From contig NZ_CALVGT010000032.1 of the NCBI RefSeq assembly GCF_944327175.1, forward strand, positions 1 through 64,000: a stretch of DNA of 64,000 bases, in the 5' to 3' direction. This stretch comes from an uncultured Lactobacillus sp. (GTDB taxonomy: Bacteria > Bacillota > Bacilli > Lactobacillales > Lactobacillaceae). This document shows positions 37,204 through 48,608 of this stretch, piece by piece; positions within the stretch are counted from its first letter, which is position 1, and each line of letters opens with the position of its first letter. A model generated the notes under the pieces. That model was not told where the DNA came from, searched no databases, and saw nothing but the letters and a program-made list of their open reading frames with translations. A program made the position numbers and the translations under genes.

Positions 37204-40200
37204 TTAGAAGAGAGAAAGTTGGTTTTGATCAGGCATCCCCTCTAAGACATTGTTGTTTTCAAAGAAGTCCATAATCTTCTGGGAAACCTTGCCCCGTACC
37301 TGCAGGTCTTCTTTTGACAAAAACGGTGCTTCACTGCGGGCGGCCACGATCTGCTTGGCGGCAGAGTCGCCCAAGCCGTCAACCGCGTTAAACGGAGCCA
37401 GAATCGTGTGCTTGTCAACAATCTTGTAGGTTGTAGCTTCAGACTCGTTGATGTCGACCATTTTAAAGTTGATTCCCCGCTCAATGGCTTCATTGACCAG
37501 TTCCATGTAGGTCTGCAGGTCCTTTTCCAGCTTGGTAGCCGCCGTCCCTTTTTCCTTGATCCGGTTGATCAAGGCAACAACTGTGTTCTTGCCCCGGCTC
37601 ATGGCTTCCAGGTCAACCTTGTCAGCTCTGACTGAGAAGTAGGAAGCATAGTAGATCTCTGGGTAGTAGACCTTAAACCATGCTACCCGCAGAGCCATCA
37701 AGATGTAGGCGGCCGCGTGGGCCTTCGGGAACATGTACTTGATCTTTAAGCAGGACGGAATGTACCAGTCTGGAATATTCTTGTTTTCCTTTAAAACGGC
37801 CATGTTCTCGTCAGAAATCCCCTTCCCCTTCCGAACGGTTTCCATGGTCCAAAAAGCAACTTCGTTAGGCACGCCCCAGTGGATCAAGTCAGTCATGATG
37901 TTGTCACGGCAGCCGATCACGCTCTTCAACTTGCAAGTGCCGTTGTTAATCAGTTCTTCGGCATTGCCCAGCCAGACGTCCGTCCCGTGGGATAGGCCGG
38001 AAATCTGCAGGAGTTCGGCAAAAGTAGACGGTTTGGTCTCTTCCAGCATCCCCCGGACAAAAGGCGTCCCGAATTCCGGCAGGCCCAGGGTCCCGGTCTT
38101 GGAATTAATCTGCTCTGGGGTAACCCCCAAGGCTTCCGGACTGGAGAAGAGGGACATGACCTTAGGGTCATCTGTTGGAATCGTCAAAGGATCAATCCCG
38201 GACAAGTCCTGCAGCATTCTGATCATAGTCGGGTCCTGGTGACCCAGGATATCGAACTTCAAGAGGTTGTCGTGGATCTGGTGGAAGTCAAAGTGGGTCG
38301 TCTTCCACTCCTTGGAAATATCATCTGATGGATACTGCAAAGGGGTCAGTTCATAGATATCCTTGTCATCCGGCAAAACGACGATCCCGGCCGGGTGCTG
38401 GCCAGTCGTGGCCTTGACCCCGGTAACCCCGATGGCCAGGCGGTCAACTTCCGCGTTGTTCATCTTGATTTCCGGGTGCTCGTCCTGGTAGTGCTTGGCA
38501 TAGCCAATCGCCTTTTTATCGGCCAGGGTACCAACCGTACCGGCTTTAAAGGAGTGGTTTGGCCCAAACATAACTCTGATGAAATTGTGGGCAACTGGCT
38601 GGTAGTCACCAGAGAAGTTCAAGTCGATGTCGGGCACCTTGTCGCCGTGGAAGCCCAGGAAGGTTTCAAATGGGATGTTCTGCCCGTCTTTAACCATCAT
38701 GACCTGGCAGTCTGGACACTTTTTATCCGGCAAGTCAAAGCCGGAGGCGTATTCGCCGTTTTCAAAAAATTCTGACTTCTTGCACTTCGGGCAGCGGTAG
38801 TGGGGCGGCATAGGGTTGATTTCCGTGATCCCCATCATGGTCGCGACCAGACTGGAGCCGACAGAGCCCCGGGAGCCGACCAGGTAGCCATCTTTAACTG
38901 ACTTGGCCACCAGCATCTGGGAAATCAGGTAAACGACCCCATAGCCGTTACCGATAATGGCATCAAGCTCCCGGTCAAGCCGCGCCTGGATATTGTCCGG
39001 CAAGGGATCACCATAAAGTTCGTGGGCCTTGTCATAGGTTAGCTTGCGTACCCGCTCAGCCGTATGCGGAATCTTTGGCGGGAAGCTTTCGTCTTGGACC
39101 GGCTGCACCCCTTCATCGATCATGGCATTGATCTTGTTGGGGTTAGTGATAACCACTTCTTTGGCAACTTCTTCGCCCATGAAGCTGAATTCATCCAGCA
39201 TCTCCTGGGTGGTATAGAAGTGCAGGTCAGGGTGCTGCTTGTTGCGGTTTGGATTACCCCTTTGGGCAGCCAGCAATACGTCCCGGTAAATGGCTTCATG
39301 CTTGTCGATATAGTGGGCATCGCTGGTTGCTACGACTGGCTTGTCCAGTTCCTTGCCCAGCTTGTAGATATTAGTCAGAATTTCTCCCAGCTGACCTTCG
39401 TCGGCAATCAAGCCATCCGCGATCAGGCTTGAATAGTTTGACGGCGGCTGGATTTCCAAAAAGTCGTAGAATTCCGCCTTCTTTTTGGCTTCTTCATAAC
39501 CCTTCTGCATCATGGCAATGAAGACTTCCCCCTGGCTGCAGGCAGACCCGTACAAAAGGCCAGCGTGCAGGCGGCGGAGTTCTGACTTAGGAGTTCTGAG
39601 CCCCTTGAAGTTATACTTGATTCCGGCCAAGGAAACCAGTTCATACAAATTCCGCAGGCCTGGCTTTTGGTTCTGGGCTAAGACCGTAATATGGGTCGGC
39701 CGGGCCCGCTTGTAGCCTTCCCCGTTGCTGTAGTCGTTCATCTTGCCCAGGTCGTCTTCCTGGTACTTGTCGTTAAAGGCATCTAAAAGTTTGAACATCA
39801 AATAGCCGGTTGCCTCGGCGTCCTGGTTGGCCCGGTGGTGGTGTTCCAGGACCACATTGTACTTGCGACAAAGCGAGTCCAGGGTGTGGCGGGACTGTTC
39901 CGGGTGCAGGAGGCGGGAAACTTCCAAAGTGTCGACGACCGGCTGGCTGATTTCCGGGTAGCCGCAGCGCTTCAAAGCCGCGTCAACGAAGCCCACGTCA
40001 AACTGGACATTGTGTCCGCAGAGCGGGTCACTACCGTAAAAATCCATGAACTGTTTGATCACGACATCTTCGTCATCAGCTGCCTGAACCATCTCGTCGG
40101 TGATTGAAGTCAAGTTAATCGTAGTTTCAGACAAAGGGTGGTGGGGATTGATGAACTTGTCGAAGCGTTCAATCACTTCCCCGTTCTTCATCTTGACGGC

Positions 40201-41541
40201 CCCGATTTCAATGATCGTGTCGTAAACCGAAGACAGACCGGTCGTTTCAACGTCGAAAATGACGAATTCCTGGTCTTCATATGGCATGTGAGCCGGGTTT
40301 AAAACCAGCAGGCCGTGGTCTTCAACCATGTTGGCTTCCAGGCCCATGATGACCTTCATCCCGGTCTTTTTGCCCGCTTCAAAAGCATTCGGCAGGGCCT
40401 GCAGATCGGCATGGTCAGTGATGGCAATGGCGGGCTGGCCGAACTTCTTGGCTGTCTTGATGATGTCCGCCACGTCAGCTGTCGCGTCCAGCTGGCTCAT
40501 GTTGGTGTGGACGTGCAATTCCACGTGCTTTTCTTCACCCTGGTAGGCTTCTTTCCGGCCCACGTGCTCGGTTAATTCCATGCTGTAGATGTTGAAGATT
40601 AAATCATGGGCGTACTGGTCGTCTTTAAGACTGCCCTGCATGCGGATCCAGACACCAGGCTTGATCCCCTTCAAGTATTCGATTTCTTCCTTGTCAGAAT
40701 CACGGACAAATTTCTTAAAGGAGATGGAGCCGGTATAGTCAGTCATTTCCCCATTAAAAATAAAGGAACCCGACCGCAGTTCCTGCATTTCCGCCTTGAA
40801 GACATGGCCTTCGACAACCGCGCTACGCTGGTCTTCTGACAAATCCTTCAACTGGGTGATTTCTGCCTTGTCACTGATGGCGCCTGGGCCAAAGCTGGTC
40901 TTCTTACCCCGCCGGCCCTGGTAGCTGGACCGGGGAGCTGGCTTGGGCTTGGCCGGGGCCTGCTGGAAGGCTTCCTGCATGTTCTTTTCATGGGCTTCCA
41001 CCAGCTGGGCCAGGCTTTCAAAGTCGCTTTGCCCAGCCTGGTCATCAACTTCTGTCAAAAGCTTGACGTTAAAGAAGCCATAATCGCGCAGTTCTAAAGA
41101 GAAACTGTCTAAAAGCCGCTGCTCCAGCATTTTATCAAAAAGCTGGCCGCTAACTGGAATAACCCAGCGGCCACTATCTTCATGAGGCGTCTGCCCAACC
41201 AGGAAACTCTGGGCCGCCGGATTGGCAGACAAGACTTCTGAATTTTCAACCACGTAATGCCAGTAGTCTGGCAGGTACTGCTGCTGACCATCAGCCGTTT
41301 CAACTAACAAGCGGGTGTCGACAAAGTCATTAAATTCATGCTTGATTGCCTGGTTCAAGGCATTGTAGCTTTCAAAGCGCAGTGGAGTAGTAAAAAAAAC
41401 GTGGATATCCCATCTACGTTCTTTTCTGTAGACATCCACGTTTTTTATCTCCCCTGCCTGTAAAACCGCCTCGTCAGCTGCCCCTGCCGGGAAGCCGACC
41501 TGTTTTAACAATTTAAGAAAAAGTTGGTTTTTATCAGTCAC
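37204..41541 (-). CDS. polC: DNA polymerase III alpha subunit, PolC type
   Basis: This is the 1445-aa replicative polymerase of Gram-positive bacteria. An N-terminal OB-fold region is followed by a PHP domain ([10 protein letters not shown] near residue 342) split by an inserted DnaQ-like proofreading exonuclease ([10 protein letters not shown] near 430, HNVQFD near 510, HTLDSL near 545). The C-family polymerase core follows, with a zinc site CPKCKK...CPDC (about 917-950) and [10 protein letters not shown] (about 972). It ends in a duplex-binding region with a beta-clamp motif at the tail (QLSLF). It follows proS by 12 nt, the conserved uppS-cdsA-rseP-proS-polC order. Confidence 0.98.
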   Translation of the reverse strand: MTDKNQLFLKLLKQVGFPAGAADEAVLQAGEIKNVDVYRKERRWDIHVFFTTPLRFESYNALNQAIKHEFNDFVDTRLLVETADGQQQYLPDYWHYVVENSEVLSANPAAQSFLVGQTPHEDSGRWVIPVSGQLFDKMLEQRLLDSFSLELRDYGFFNVKLLTEVDDQAGQSDFESLAQLVEAHEKNMQEAFQQAPAKPKPAPRSSYQGRRGKKTSFGPGAISDKAEITQLKDLSEDQRSAVVEGHVFKAEMQELRSGSFIFNGEMTDYTGSISFKKFVRDSDKEEIEYLKGIKPGVWIRMQGSLKDDQYAHDLIFNIYSMELTEHVGRKEAYQGEEKHVELHVHTNMSQLDATADVADIIKTAKKFGQPAIAITDHADLQALPNAFEAGKKTGMKVIMGLEANMVEDHGLLVLNPAHMPYEDQEFVIFDVETTGLSSVYDTIIEIGAVKMKNGEVIERFDKFINPHHPLSETTINLTSITDEMVQAADDEDVVIKQFMDFYGSDPLCGHNVQFDVGFVDAALKRCGYPEISQPVVDTLEVSRLLHPEQSRHTLDSLCRKYNVVLEHHHRANQDAEATGYLMFKLLDAFNDKYQEDDLGKMNDYSNGEGYKRARPTHITVLAQNQKPGLRNLYELVSLAGIKYNFKGLRTPKSELRRLHAGLLYGSACSQGEVFIAMMQKGYEEAKKKAEFYDFLEIQPPSNYSSLIADGLIADEGQLGEILTNIYKLGKELDKPVVATSDAHYIDKHEAIYRDVLLAAQRGNPNRNKQHPDLHFYTTQEMLDEFSFMGEEVAKEVVITNPNKINAMIDEGVQPVQDESFPPKIPHTAERVRKLTYDKAHELYGDPLPDNIQARLDRELDAIIGNGYGVVYLISQMLVAKSVKDGYLVGSRGSVGSSLVATMMGITEINPMPPHYRCPKCKKSEFFENGEYASGFDLPDKKCPDCQVMMVKDGQNIPFETFLGFHGDKVPDIDLNFSGDYQPVAHNFIRVMFGPNHSFKAGTVGTLADKKAIGYAKHYQDEHPEIKMNNAEVDRLAIGVTGVKATTGQHPAGIVVLPDDKDIYELTPLQYPSDDISKEWKTTHFDFHQIHDNLLKFDILGHQDPTMIRMLQDLSGIDPLTIPTDDPKVMSLFSSPEALGVTPEQINSKTGTLGLPEFGTPFVRGMLEETKPSTFAELLQISGLSHGTDVWLGNAEELINNGTCKLKSVIGCRDNIMTDLIHWGVPNEVAFWTMETVRKGKGISDENMAVLKENKNIPDWYIPSCLKIKYMFPKAHAAAYILMALRVAWFKVYYPEIYYASYFSVRADKVDLEAMSRGKNTVVALINRIKEKGTAATKLEKDLQTYMELVNEAIERGINFKMVDINESEATTYKIVDKHTILAPFNAVDGLGDSAAKQIVAARSEAPFLSKEDLQVRGKVSQKIMDFFENNNVLEGMPDQNQLSLF

Positions 41542-41553
41542 GAGAGTTCAATC

Positions 41554-43251
41554 CTAATCTAATTCGCTGGCAATAAAGTCTTCCAGGTCGGTAACGGCCA
41601 GCTTTTGTGCCTGGTCGTCGCCTGGGCGCTTGACTTCAACGATCCCGTCAGCCGCGTCGCGGCCAACAGTAATTCTGATTGGCGCGCCAACCAGGTCAGC
41701 ATCGTTGAACTTGACGCCTGGACGTTCGTTACGGTCATCGTAAAGGACGTCATACTTAGCAAACTTAGCTTCCAGGTCTTCGGCCAGCTTGCTTTGGGTT
41801 TCATCCTTCATCTTCATCTGGATGATGTGAATCCCAAATGGCGCGATTTCCTTTGGCCAAGCAACCCCGTTTTCAGTCGCGTGCTGTTCAACAACGGCTG
41901 AAAGCAGGCGGGTAACCCCGATCCCGTATGAGCCCATGATGACCGGTTGGGACTTGCCGTTTTGGTCCAAGAACTTGGCCCCCATGGTTTCCGTGTAGTA
42001 GGTCCCCAGCTTGAAGATGTGACCAACTTCAATTGAGGTCGTGAACTGCAGTGGTTCATGGTCAACCGGGTCAGGTTCGCCTTCATTGGCAACCCGGAGG
42101 TCAGCAAAACGGTCAGCCTTGAAGTCCCGGTCCAGGTTGGCATTGATGAATTGCGCATCGCTTTCACCAGCACCAACAACCACGTTGTAGAGGCCTTTGA
42201 CAGTTTCGTCAGCCACGATTTCGTCAGCCCAGTCAGCATTTACCGGGCCAACGCCGCCCTTACCAGCCCCGGTCAGTTCTTCCAGGTCGCTAGTTTCAGC
42301 AACCCGCAGGCTGTCGCAGTCCAAGAGGTGAGTCAGCTTGACTTCGTTGACTTCTTTGTCAGCCCGGATCAAAACCAGAACCTTCTTCTTTTCGTCAACG
42401 ATGTAGAGAACGCTCTTGACAATTCTGGTTGCCGGTACTTGCAAGAAATCAGCCAGCTTGTCAATTGAGTCGCAGCCTGGAGTAGCAACCTTTTCCATTG
42501 CCTTCAGTTCTTCAGGCTCTTGCTTGAAGGTATCAACGCTGACGGCCATTTCCAGGTTAGCGGCGTAGGTACCAGAAGCGTTGGTGGCAATAGTGTCTTC
42601 ACCGACAGCGGCAGGTGCCTGGAACTCAGTGGAGTTCTTGCCCCCCATAGTCCCAGAATCAGCGATAACTGGCCGGACTTCCACGCCCGTGCGCTTGAAG
42701 ATCTTGAGGTAGGCTGCCTTTTCATCATCAAACTGCTTATCCAGCTGTTCTTGGCTGGCCGCAAAACTGTAGCCGTCCAGCATTACGAATTCTCTGCCCC
42801 GGAGAAGACCGAAACGTGGCCGGTTTTCATCCCGGAACTTGGTTTGAATCTGGTAAAGGTGCAGGGGCATTTGTTTGTAAGACTTGAGGCTCTTAGCCAC
42901 CACGTCAGTGAAGGTTTCTTCGTGGGTTGGCCCCAGCAGCATTTCCCGGCCATGCCGGTCCTTCAAACGGAACATTTCCGGACCATACTTCGGCAGACGG
43001 CCGGATTCTTCCCACATTGAAGCCGGCAGCATATGCGGCATGATCATTTCAACCACGCCAGCATTGGCCATTTCTTCTTCAATGATCTTTTCAGTCTTGC
43101 GCAAGACCTTGTAACCCAGCGGCAGGTATGAGTAGACACCAGCCGTAACTTGCCGGATGTAGCCGCCCCGCAGCATTACTTGGTGGCTCTTTGCAACCGC
43201 GTCGGCTGGAGTTTCCTTCAGCGTCGGCATGAAAAAGATTGATTGACGCAT
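41554..43251 (-). CDS. proS: Prolyl-tRNA synthetase
   Basis: This 565-aa class II aminoacyl-tRNA synthetase charges tRNA-Pro. The bacterial-type architecture has motifs 1-2 in the N-terminal core (GPTHEETFTD, FRDENRPRFGLLRGREF), an inserted YbaK-like editing domain (about 225-400) for clearing alanyl-tRNA-Pro, motif 3 (GSYGIGVTRLLSAVVEQ), and a C-terminal anticodon-binding domain. It lies between rseP and polC. Confidence 0.97.
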   Translation of the reverse strand: MRQSIFFMPTLKETPADAVAKSHQVMLRGGYIRQVTAGVYSYLPLGYKVLRKTEKIIEEEMANAGVVEMIMPHMLPASMWEESGRLPKYGPEMFRLKDRHGREMLLGPTHEETFTDVVAKSLKSYKQMPLHLYQIQTKFRDENRPRFGLLRGREFVMLDGYSFAASQEQLDKQFDDEKAAYLKIFKRTGVEVRPVIADSGTMGGKNSTEFQAPAAVGEDTIATNASGTYAANLEMAVSVDTFKQEPEELKAMEKVATPGCDSIDKLADFLQVPATRIVKSVLYIVDEKKKVLVLIRADKEVNEVKLTHLLDCDSLRVAETSDLEELTGAGKGGVGPVNADWADEIVADETVKGLYNVVVGAGESDAQFINANLDRDFKADRFADLRVANEGEPDPVDHEPLQFTTSIEVGHIFKLGTYYTETMGAKFLDQNGKSQPVIMGSYGIGVTRLLSAVVEQHATENGVAWPKEIAPFGIHIIQMKMKDETQSKLAEDLEAKFAKYDVLYDDRNERPGVKFNDADLVGAPIRITVGRDAADGIVEVKRPGDDQAQKLAVTDLEDFIASELD

Positions 43252-43290
43252 AATTAACTAAATTCTCCTAAACATTTATTATTTCAAGGA

Positions 43291-44538
43291 CTACTTGATA
43301 AAGTAGCGGTAGATGTCGTTGCCAGTTACCGCGATGATCAAAATCAGCAAGAAGACCACCCCGATCAAGTCAACAACTGTTTCATGCTCCTCTGGAATCG
43401 GCTTGCCCCGCAGGAGTTCGATGAGTTCCAGCAAAAGCTTGCCCCCGTCCAGGCCGGGAATCGGAATCAAGTTGACGATCCCCAGGTTGATGGACAGCAT
43501 GCCGACAAAGGCCAGCATATAGGTTAGGCCCATGGAAGTTGCCTTAGAGGTTTCCGAGTAGATCCCGACTGGACCAGACAATTTGTTTAAGCTGAAGTGC
43601 TTGAACAAGTTGCCCAGGGCCTGGAAGATCATCCCCGTCACCTGCCAGCTGAAATCCCAACCCCGCTTCAGCTTGGCGGAAAATGAATTGTCGGCCTGGG
43701 CAACGATGCCAACCAGGTAAGACTTGGTCTTCTTTGAGTACTTTGGCGTCAGCTTGACTGACTTTTCGCTCCCCTTCCGCTTGACCTTGACAGTCATTGT
43801 CTTGCCCTTGGAAGAAGAGATTGCCTGGCTGACCTGGTCAAAAGTGCTGATCTTCTGGCCGTTGATGGCCATGATCTGGTCACCCTTTTGCAAAAGGTGC
43901 TGGGCCGGTGAATTAGCCGCTACCTGACCGACAGTCGTCGTTGCCGGGCCAACTGAGGCAAAACTGTAGATCATCAAGACCACAAAGCCCAAAACGATAT
44001 TCATGAAAGGTCCGGCAAAAGAGGTTGACAGTTTCTTCCAAGGCTTGGCCGCCGGCAGCTGCACGTCCCGGGGAGCAATCTGCAGTTCAGTGCCCGTTTC
44101 ATCGATCATGGTCGCGTCATGGTCGACCTTGTAGGTCACCAGCTGGCTCTCGTCCCCGTTTTCATATCCTTCAATCGTCAAGTCATCAACCAGGTCGGCC
44201 TTGGTCACCCGCAAAGGGCGGCCTTCAATTGGCAGGTCCGATTCTGAAGCATCGATTCGTGTAACAATTCCAGCCCCATTCAGTTCCAAGACAACAGCCG
44301 TCCCAGGGTCGATTTCACTCTGCTCGTCGGGACCAGCCAGGCGAACATAGCCGCCAAGCGGCAGCCAGCGGATCGTGTAGGTAGTCTGTCCTGGCCGCCA
44401 CTGAACAAGTTTTGGCCCCATGCCGATTGAAAATTCGCGCACCAAAATACCGGCCTTTTTCGCCACGAAAAAGTGTCCAAATTCGTGGACAAAGACCACC
44501 AGGCCGAAAACTATAATGAAGGCTAGAATACTTTTCAC
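43291..44538 (-). CDS. rseP: Site-2 intramembrane zinc metalloprotease RseP
   Basis: This 415-aa site-2 protease cleaves regulators or leftover signal peptides inside the membrane. The zinc motif HEFGH lies at about residues 18-22 in helix 1. The third ligand region NLIPIPGLDGGKL is near residue 355, and one PDZ domain (about 195-285) lies between. It is directly downstream of cdsA. In MEP-pathway bacteria dxr would lie here; its absence fits isoprenoid synthesis by mevalonate. Confidence 0.95.
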   Translation of the reverse strand: MKSILAFIIVFGLVVFVHEFGHFFVAKKAGILVREFSIGMGPKLVQWRPGQTTYTIRWLPLGGYVRLAGPDEQSEIDPGTAVVLELNGAGIVTRIDASESDLPIEGRPLRVTKADLVDDLTIEGYENGDESQLVTYKVDHDATMIDETGTELQIAPRDVQLPAAKPWKKLSTSFAGPFMNIVLGFVVLMIYSFASVGPATTTVGQVAANSPAQHLLQKGDQIMAINGQKISTFDQVSQAISSSKGKTMTVKVKRKGSEKSVKLTPKYSKKTKSYLVGIVAQADNSFSAKLKRGWDFSWQVTGMIFQALGNLFKHFSLNKLSGPVGIYSETSKATSMGLTYMLAFVGMLSINLGIVNLIPIPGLDGGKLLLELIELLRGKPIPEEHETVVDLIGVVFLLILIIAVTGNDIYRYFIK

Positions 44539-44547
44539 AGTGACCTC

Positions 44548-45345
44548 CTAAATCCCAAAGATCAGGGCGACGATTGGCAAAACGAAAAGCGTACTGTCAA
44601 ACCGGTCCAGGATCCCGCCGTGACCCGGCAAGATCTTGCCGGAGTCTTTAACGCCGTAGAAGCGCTTGTAGGCAGATTCAACCAGGTCGCCCATCTGGCC
44701 GGCGATTGACAGGAAGAAGGAAGCAATGATCAAGCTCGTCTTGTCGCCGCCGACTGGAGCCAGGTTGACATAAATTGCCGTCACGATAACCGCGATGATC
44801 ACGGCCCCGATTGACCCTTCCCAAGTCTTGTTCGGGCTGATTACTGGCCAAAGCTTGTGCTTGCCGAACTTGCGGCCAACCATGTAGGCAGCCGTATCAG
44901 TTGTCCAGACAATCACGAAGGCAAAGAGCAAGCGCCACAAGCCATGGACTGGATCGCTGTTTCTGATCGCAGCCAGGTAGTGGAAACCAGTCCCAATATA
45001 CAAACTTGACAGGACGTAAACGCCAATATCGTCAAAAGTCGTCTTGTTCTTAGACAAAACCGTCCAGGTCAAAAGCAGCATTACCAAGGCATAAAAGACG
45101 CCCCACTTGCTCCAGTGTTTTGGCAAAAAGCCGAAGAAGGAATTGGGCACGGTCCAGGTCAAGGTGGCCAGGGCAGCTAGGGTAAAGTCAACTGAGACCA
45201 GAATCTGCTTCTTCATCAAGAAGACTTCACTAATGCCGACAGCAGCCAAAAAGGCAGCCAGCCAGTCAATCCACATACCCCCGGCAACCAGGACCGGGAT
45301 AAAAATCAATAAGGCAACAACTGCTGTAATTACTCTTTGTTTCAT
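44548..45345 (-). CDS. cdsA: Phosphatidate cytidylyltransferase
   Basis: CdsA (265 aa) makes CDP-diacylglycerol from CTP and phosphatidate for all anionic phospholipids. About seven to eight membrane helices are visible. The family signature SAYKRFYGVKDSGKILPGHG and the following GGILDRFDS are complete, and SPNKTWEG is present. It follows uppS by 5 nt. Confidence 0.96.
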   Translation of the reverse strand: MKQRVITAVVALLIFIPVLVAGGMWIDWLAAFLAAVGISEVFLMKKQILVSVDFTLAALATLTWTVPNSFFGFLPKHWSKWGVFYALVMLLLTWTVLSKNKTTFDDIGVYVLSSLYIGTGFHYLAAIRNSDPVHGLWRLLFAFVIVWTTDTAAYMVGRKFGKHKLWPVISPNKTWEGSIGAVIIAVIVTAIYVNLAPVGGDKTSLIIASFFLSIAGQMGDLVESAYKRFYGVKDSGKILPGHGGILDRFDSTLFVLPIVALIFGI

Positions 45346-45350
45346 ATTAC

Positions 45351-46082
45351 CTAACTATCTGTTTCATCTAATTTACCAAAGCGCCGGTCCCGGTGCTGGT
45401 AGATCTTAACCATTTCGGCCAAGTCGTTTTCGTCGAAGTCCGGCCAGGCCTTGTCCGTAAAGGCAAGCTCTGAGTAGGCAATCTGCCAGAGCAGGAAGTT
45501 GCTGATTCTCTGCTCGCCAGAGGTTCTGATCAAGAGGTCTGGATCAGAATAAGGGGCAAACTTGGCAGTCATCAGCTTGGCGGAAACCATGTCTTCAGTA
45601 ATTGCCTCCGGCTCAATTTCCCCGCTAGCAGCTTTTTTAGCCAGAGCCTGCACGGCTGAAACGATTTCTTTTCTTGACCCGTAATTGAAGGCAAAATTCA
45701 ATACGAGGCCGGTATTGCCAGCCGTTTCCGCCATGGCCCGCTCAACCACTTCCCTGGTTGAATCCGGCAAGGCATCCAGGTAGCCCATGATGTTGACCTT
45801 AACATTGTGGGCCTGCAGGCGGGGCATGAACTTGTCAAAAAACTTGACCGGCAGGTTCATCAAATAATTGACTTCATCCTTTGGCCGGGCCCAGTTTTCC
45901 GTTGAAAAAGCATAAAGAGTCAGGACTTTAATTCCTAACTCATCTGCCGCGAGCGCAATCTTTTCAACGTTGTCCATCCCGGCCTTGTGGCCCATGAAGC
46001 GCGGCATGTGCCGCTTCTTCGCCCAGCGGCCATTGCCATCCATGATGATCGCCAAATGATTCAGCTGCTTATTCTTATCCAT
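45351..46082 (-). CDS. uppS: Undecaprenyl diphosphate synthase
   Basis: UppS (243 aa) is a cis-prenyltransferase extending farnesyl diphosphate to the C55 carrier needed for peptidoglycan and wall polymers. The diphosphate-binding motif [13 protein letters not shown] (catalytic Asp) and the C-terminal [19 protein letters not shown] with SELAF are present. It is 2 nt downstream of frr. Confidence 0.97.
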   Translation of the reverse strand: MDKNKQLNHLAIIMDGNGRWAKKRHMPRFMGHKAGMDNVEKIALAADELGIKVLTLYAFSTENWARPKDEVNYLMNLPVKFFDKFMPRLQAHNVKVNIMGYLDALPDSTREVVERAMAETAGNTGLVLNFAFNYGSRKEIVSAVQALAKKAASGEIEPEAITEDMVSAKLMTAKFAPYSDPDLLIRTSGEQRISNFLLWQIAYSELAFTDKAWPDFDENDLAEMVKIYQHRDRRFGKLDETDS

Positions 46083-46084
46083 AA

Positions 46085-46642
46085 TTAACCCTGAGTGATT
46101 TCCTTGCGCTTGTTGTCAGCCATTTGGTCAATCTTCTTGGTTGATTCGTCAGTGACCTTCTGGACTTCCTTTTCCAGGCGCCGTTCTTCGTCTTCAGTGA
46201 TTTCGCCGTCTTTCTCCTGCTTCTTTAAAGCCTTCATGGCTTCCTGGCGAACGTTGCGGACAGCGATCTTGGCTTCTTCAGCCAGCTTGCCGACTTCCTT
46301 GGCAATTTCCTGCCGACGTTCCCCAGTCAGTTGCGGGATAACCAGGCGGATAACGTTACCGTCATTGGCCGGGGTAAGCCCCAGGTCAGAAGCCAGAATG
46401 GCGTGTTCGATATCGTTTAAGGAAGTCTTGTCGTAAGGGGTAATCATCAAAACCCGTGGTTCTGGGATGGTAATCCCGGCCATTTGCACCAGCGGAGTTG
46501 GTACCCCGTAGTATTCAACCATAACCCGGTCCAAAAGGGAAGCGTTGGCAACCCCGGCCCGGACAGTCGCCAGATTGCTCTGGTAGACTTCGATGGACTT
46601 GTTCATGTTGCTCTTTGCTTTAGCAATCGTTTCGTTGTTCAT
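46085..46642 (-). CDS. frr: Ribosome recycling factor
   Basis: RRF (185 aa) splits post-termination ribosomes together with EF-G. The tRNA-like coiled-coil protein shows [15 protein letters not shown], the [18 protein letters not shown] domain II segment, and [14 protein letters not shown]. Its ATG overlaps the pyrH stop by one base (TAATG). Confidence 0.98.
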   Translation of the reverse strand: MNNETIAKAKSNMNKSIEVYQSNLATVRAGVANASLLDRVMVEYYGVPTPLVQMAGITIPEPRVLMITPYDKTSLNDIEHAILASDLGLTPANDGNVIRLVIPQLTGERRQEIAKEVGKLAEEAKIAVRNVRQEAMKALKKQEKDGEITEDEERRLEKEVQKVTDESTKKIDQMADNKRKEITQG

Positions 46643-47367
46643 TATTTGTCACCTCTGATAATGGTCCCGATGTTTTCGCCTTCAACAACCCGCTTGATGT
46701 TGCCTGGAGTGTTGACGTTGAAGACAATCAATGGAATATGGGTATCCATGGACAAGGAGCTGGCAGTTCTGTCCATGACTTGCAGGCCCTTGGAGATCAT
46801 GTCCAGCTGGGTCAGTTCAGCAAACTTCTTGGCGCTTGGATCCAGGTTCGGGTCAGCCGTGTAGACCCCGTCAACCCCGTTCTTGGCCATCAGGATCACG
46901 TCAGCGTTAATTTCTGCTGCCCGCAAAGCAGCCGTAGTGTCAGTTGAGAAGTACGGGTTGCCAGTGCCGCCACCGAAGATAACGACCCGGTTCTTTTCCA
47001 TGTGGCTGATTGCCACCCGGCGGATGTAAGGTTCAGCCACTTGTCGCATGGAGATTGAAGTTTGCAGTCTGGTTGGCACACCGGCAGTTTCCAGACCATC
47101 TTGCAGGGCCAGGCCATTCATGATCGTGGCCAGCATGCCCATGTAGTCAGCCTGAGCTCTTTCCATGCCCAGCTTGGCTCCGGTTTCACCGCGCCACATG
47201 TTGCCGCCGCCGCAAACGACGCCGATCTGCACGCCCATGTCATGAACCAGCTTAATTTCATGTGCCAATTTCTTGATCACAGTTGGGTCAATGCCAGTTC
47301 CCTTTTCCCCGGCCAAAGCTTCGCCGGAAATTTTCAAAATGATACGATGATATTTAACTTGACTCAT
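46642..47367 (-). CDS. pyrH: UMP kinase
   Basis: This 241-aa amino-acid-kinase-fold enzyme phosphorylates UMP to UDP and is allosterically controlled by nucleotides. Motifs are [11 protein letters not shown] (phosphate loop), [24 protein letters not shown] and [12 protein letters not shown]. It begins the pyrH-frr-uppS-cdsA-rseP-proS-polC run and has its own promoter about 26 nt upstream. Confidence 0.97.
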   Translation of the reverse strand: MSQVKYHRIILKISGEALAGEKGTGIDPTVIKKLAHEIKLVHDMGVQIGVVCGGGNMWRGETGAKLGMERAQADYMGMLATIMNGLALQDGLETAGVPTRLQTSISMRQVAEPYIRRVAISHMEKNRVVIFGGGTGNPYFSTDTTAALRAAEINADVILMAKNGVDGVYTADPNLDPSAKKFAELTQLDMISKGLQVMDRTASSLSMDTHIPLIVFNVNTPGNIKRVVEGENIGTIIRGDK

Positions 47368-47392
47368 AATGCCCTCCTAATTAGCTCTAACT

Positions 47393-47420
47393 ATTTTACC
47401 ATAAAACAGAAAACTGTCTC
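47393..47420 (-). promoter_or_regulatory. pyrH promoter
   Basis: The -10 TAAAAT on the minus strand (47398-47393) has GAGACA 16 bp upstream as a moderate -35. Confidence 0.5.
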
Positions 47421-47446
47421 TCCTATTTACGCTATTTCCCCAGCTT

Positions 47447-47466
47447 AAATTTGCAAAAGCAAATTT
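47447..47466. repeat. Perfect inverted repeat upstream of pyrH
   Basis: AAATTTGC (47447-47454) and GCAAATTT (47459-47466) flank an AAAA loop. It lies between the tsf terminator and the pyrH promoter. There is no long T-run, so it may be an operator or a secondary hairpin. Confidence 0.45.
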
Positions 47467-47472
47467 GCCGAC

Positions 47473-47503
47473 AAAAAAAGGATGGGTTCCCCCATCCTTT
47501 TTC
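47473..47503 (-). terminator. rpsB-tsf terminator
   Basis: GGATGGG and CCCATCC form a 7-bp GC-rich stem with a 4-nt loop, followed by seven T on the minus strand. Confidence 0.9.
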
Positions 47504-47516
47504 TTGCTAGAAGAAA

Positions 47517-48545
47517 TTAGTTCTTCATTTGTGCAGCAACTTCAGCAGCAAAGTCTTCTTGCTTCTTTTCGATGCCTTCGCCGACTTCGAAACGAACAAA
47601 GCTTACTACGGAAGCGTTGACTGATTCAAGGTATTGTTCAACAGTCTTGCTGTCGTCCATAACGTAAAGTTGGGCAAGCAAGGTGTTTTCTTGGTCAACC
47701 TTGGTGTTGTCCAGCATGAAGCGGGCCATCTTGCCTGGGATGATCTTGTCCCAGATCTTTTCTGGCTTGCCTTCAGCCTTCAATTCTGCCTTGATGTCTT
47801 CTTCAGCTTGAGCAACGACTTCGTCAGTCAATTGAGCCTTTGAACCATACTTAAGGTGTGGCAAAGCTGGCTTGTTGACCATGGCACGTGATTCGTTGTC
47901 TTGGTCAATCTTGTGGTTGAGCTGAGCCAGTTCTTCGCGAACGAAAGCTGGATCAAGTTCTTTGTATGAAAGAACCTTTGGGCTCATTGCGGCAATGTGC
48001 ATTGCAATGTGCTTAGCCAAAGCTTCGTCGCCGCCTTCAAGAACAGTCAAGACGCCGATGTGACCGCCGTTGTGTTGGTAAGCGCCAAAGTGTTGGTCAT
48101 CAGTCTTTTCAAGAACAGCGAAGCGGCGGAAGGAAATCTTTTCGCCGATAGTTGCAGTAGCATTTACGTATGCTTCTTCAAGGCTTTCGCCTGAAGGCAT
48201 GGTCAATGCCAAAGCTTCTTCGTTGTTGGCTGGCTTGCCCTTGGCAATAGTTTCAGCAGTTTCGTTAACCAAAGTCTTGAACTGGTCGTTTTGAGCAACG
48301 AAGTCAGTTTCAGCGTTAACTTCAACGATAGCAGCAACGTTGCCGTCAACGTAAACGCCAGTCAAACCTTCAGCAGCAATCCGGTTAGCCTTCTTGGCAG
48401 CCTTTGCTTCACCCTTTTCGTGGATGATTTCGATAGCTCTTTGCATGTCGCCTTCGGCTTCAACCAGGGCCTTCTTGGCGTCCATGACGCCGGCACCAGT
48501 AGTTTCACGCAATTCCTTGACTTGCTTAGCAGTAATGTTTGCCAT
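47517..48545 (-). CDS. tsf: Elongation factor Ts
   Basis: EF-Ts (342 aa) regenerates EF-Tu-GTP. The N-terminal UBA-like domain with [19 protein letters not shown] is followed by the two core subdomains ([11 protein letters not shown] signature). It lies 63 nt after rpsB. Codon usage is strongly biased, as in eno, which fits high expression. It is somewhat longer than the E. coli protein (283 aa), as usual in lactobacilli. Confidence 0.97.
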   Translation of the reverse strand: MANITAKQVKELRETTGAGVMDAKKALVEAEGDMQRAIEIIHEKGEAKAAKKANRIAAEGLTGVYVDGNVAAIVEVNAETDFVAQNDQFKTLVNETAETIAKGKPANNEEALALTMPSGESLEEAYVNATATIGEKISFRRFAVLEKTDDQHFGAYQHNGGHIGVLTVLEGGDEALAKHIAMHIAAMSPKVLSYKELDPAFVREELAQLNHKIDQDNESRAMVNKPALPHLKYGSKAQLTDEVVAQAEEDIKAELKAEGKPEKIWDKIIPGKMARFMLDNTKVDQENTLLAQLYVMDDSKTVEQYLESVNASVVSFVRFEVGEGIEKKQEDFAAEVAAQMKN

Positions 48546-48608
48546 TTAAAAAAGTCCTCCAGGTCAAACTAAATAACAGAATTCTTCCTAAAGATAGTTT
48601 ACGACAAA

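Noticed and set aside
47447..47466. Second terminator for tsf
   Set aside because: The stem is perfect but there is no T-run on the minus strand, and a strong terminator already precedes it; kept only as an inverted repeat.
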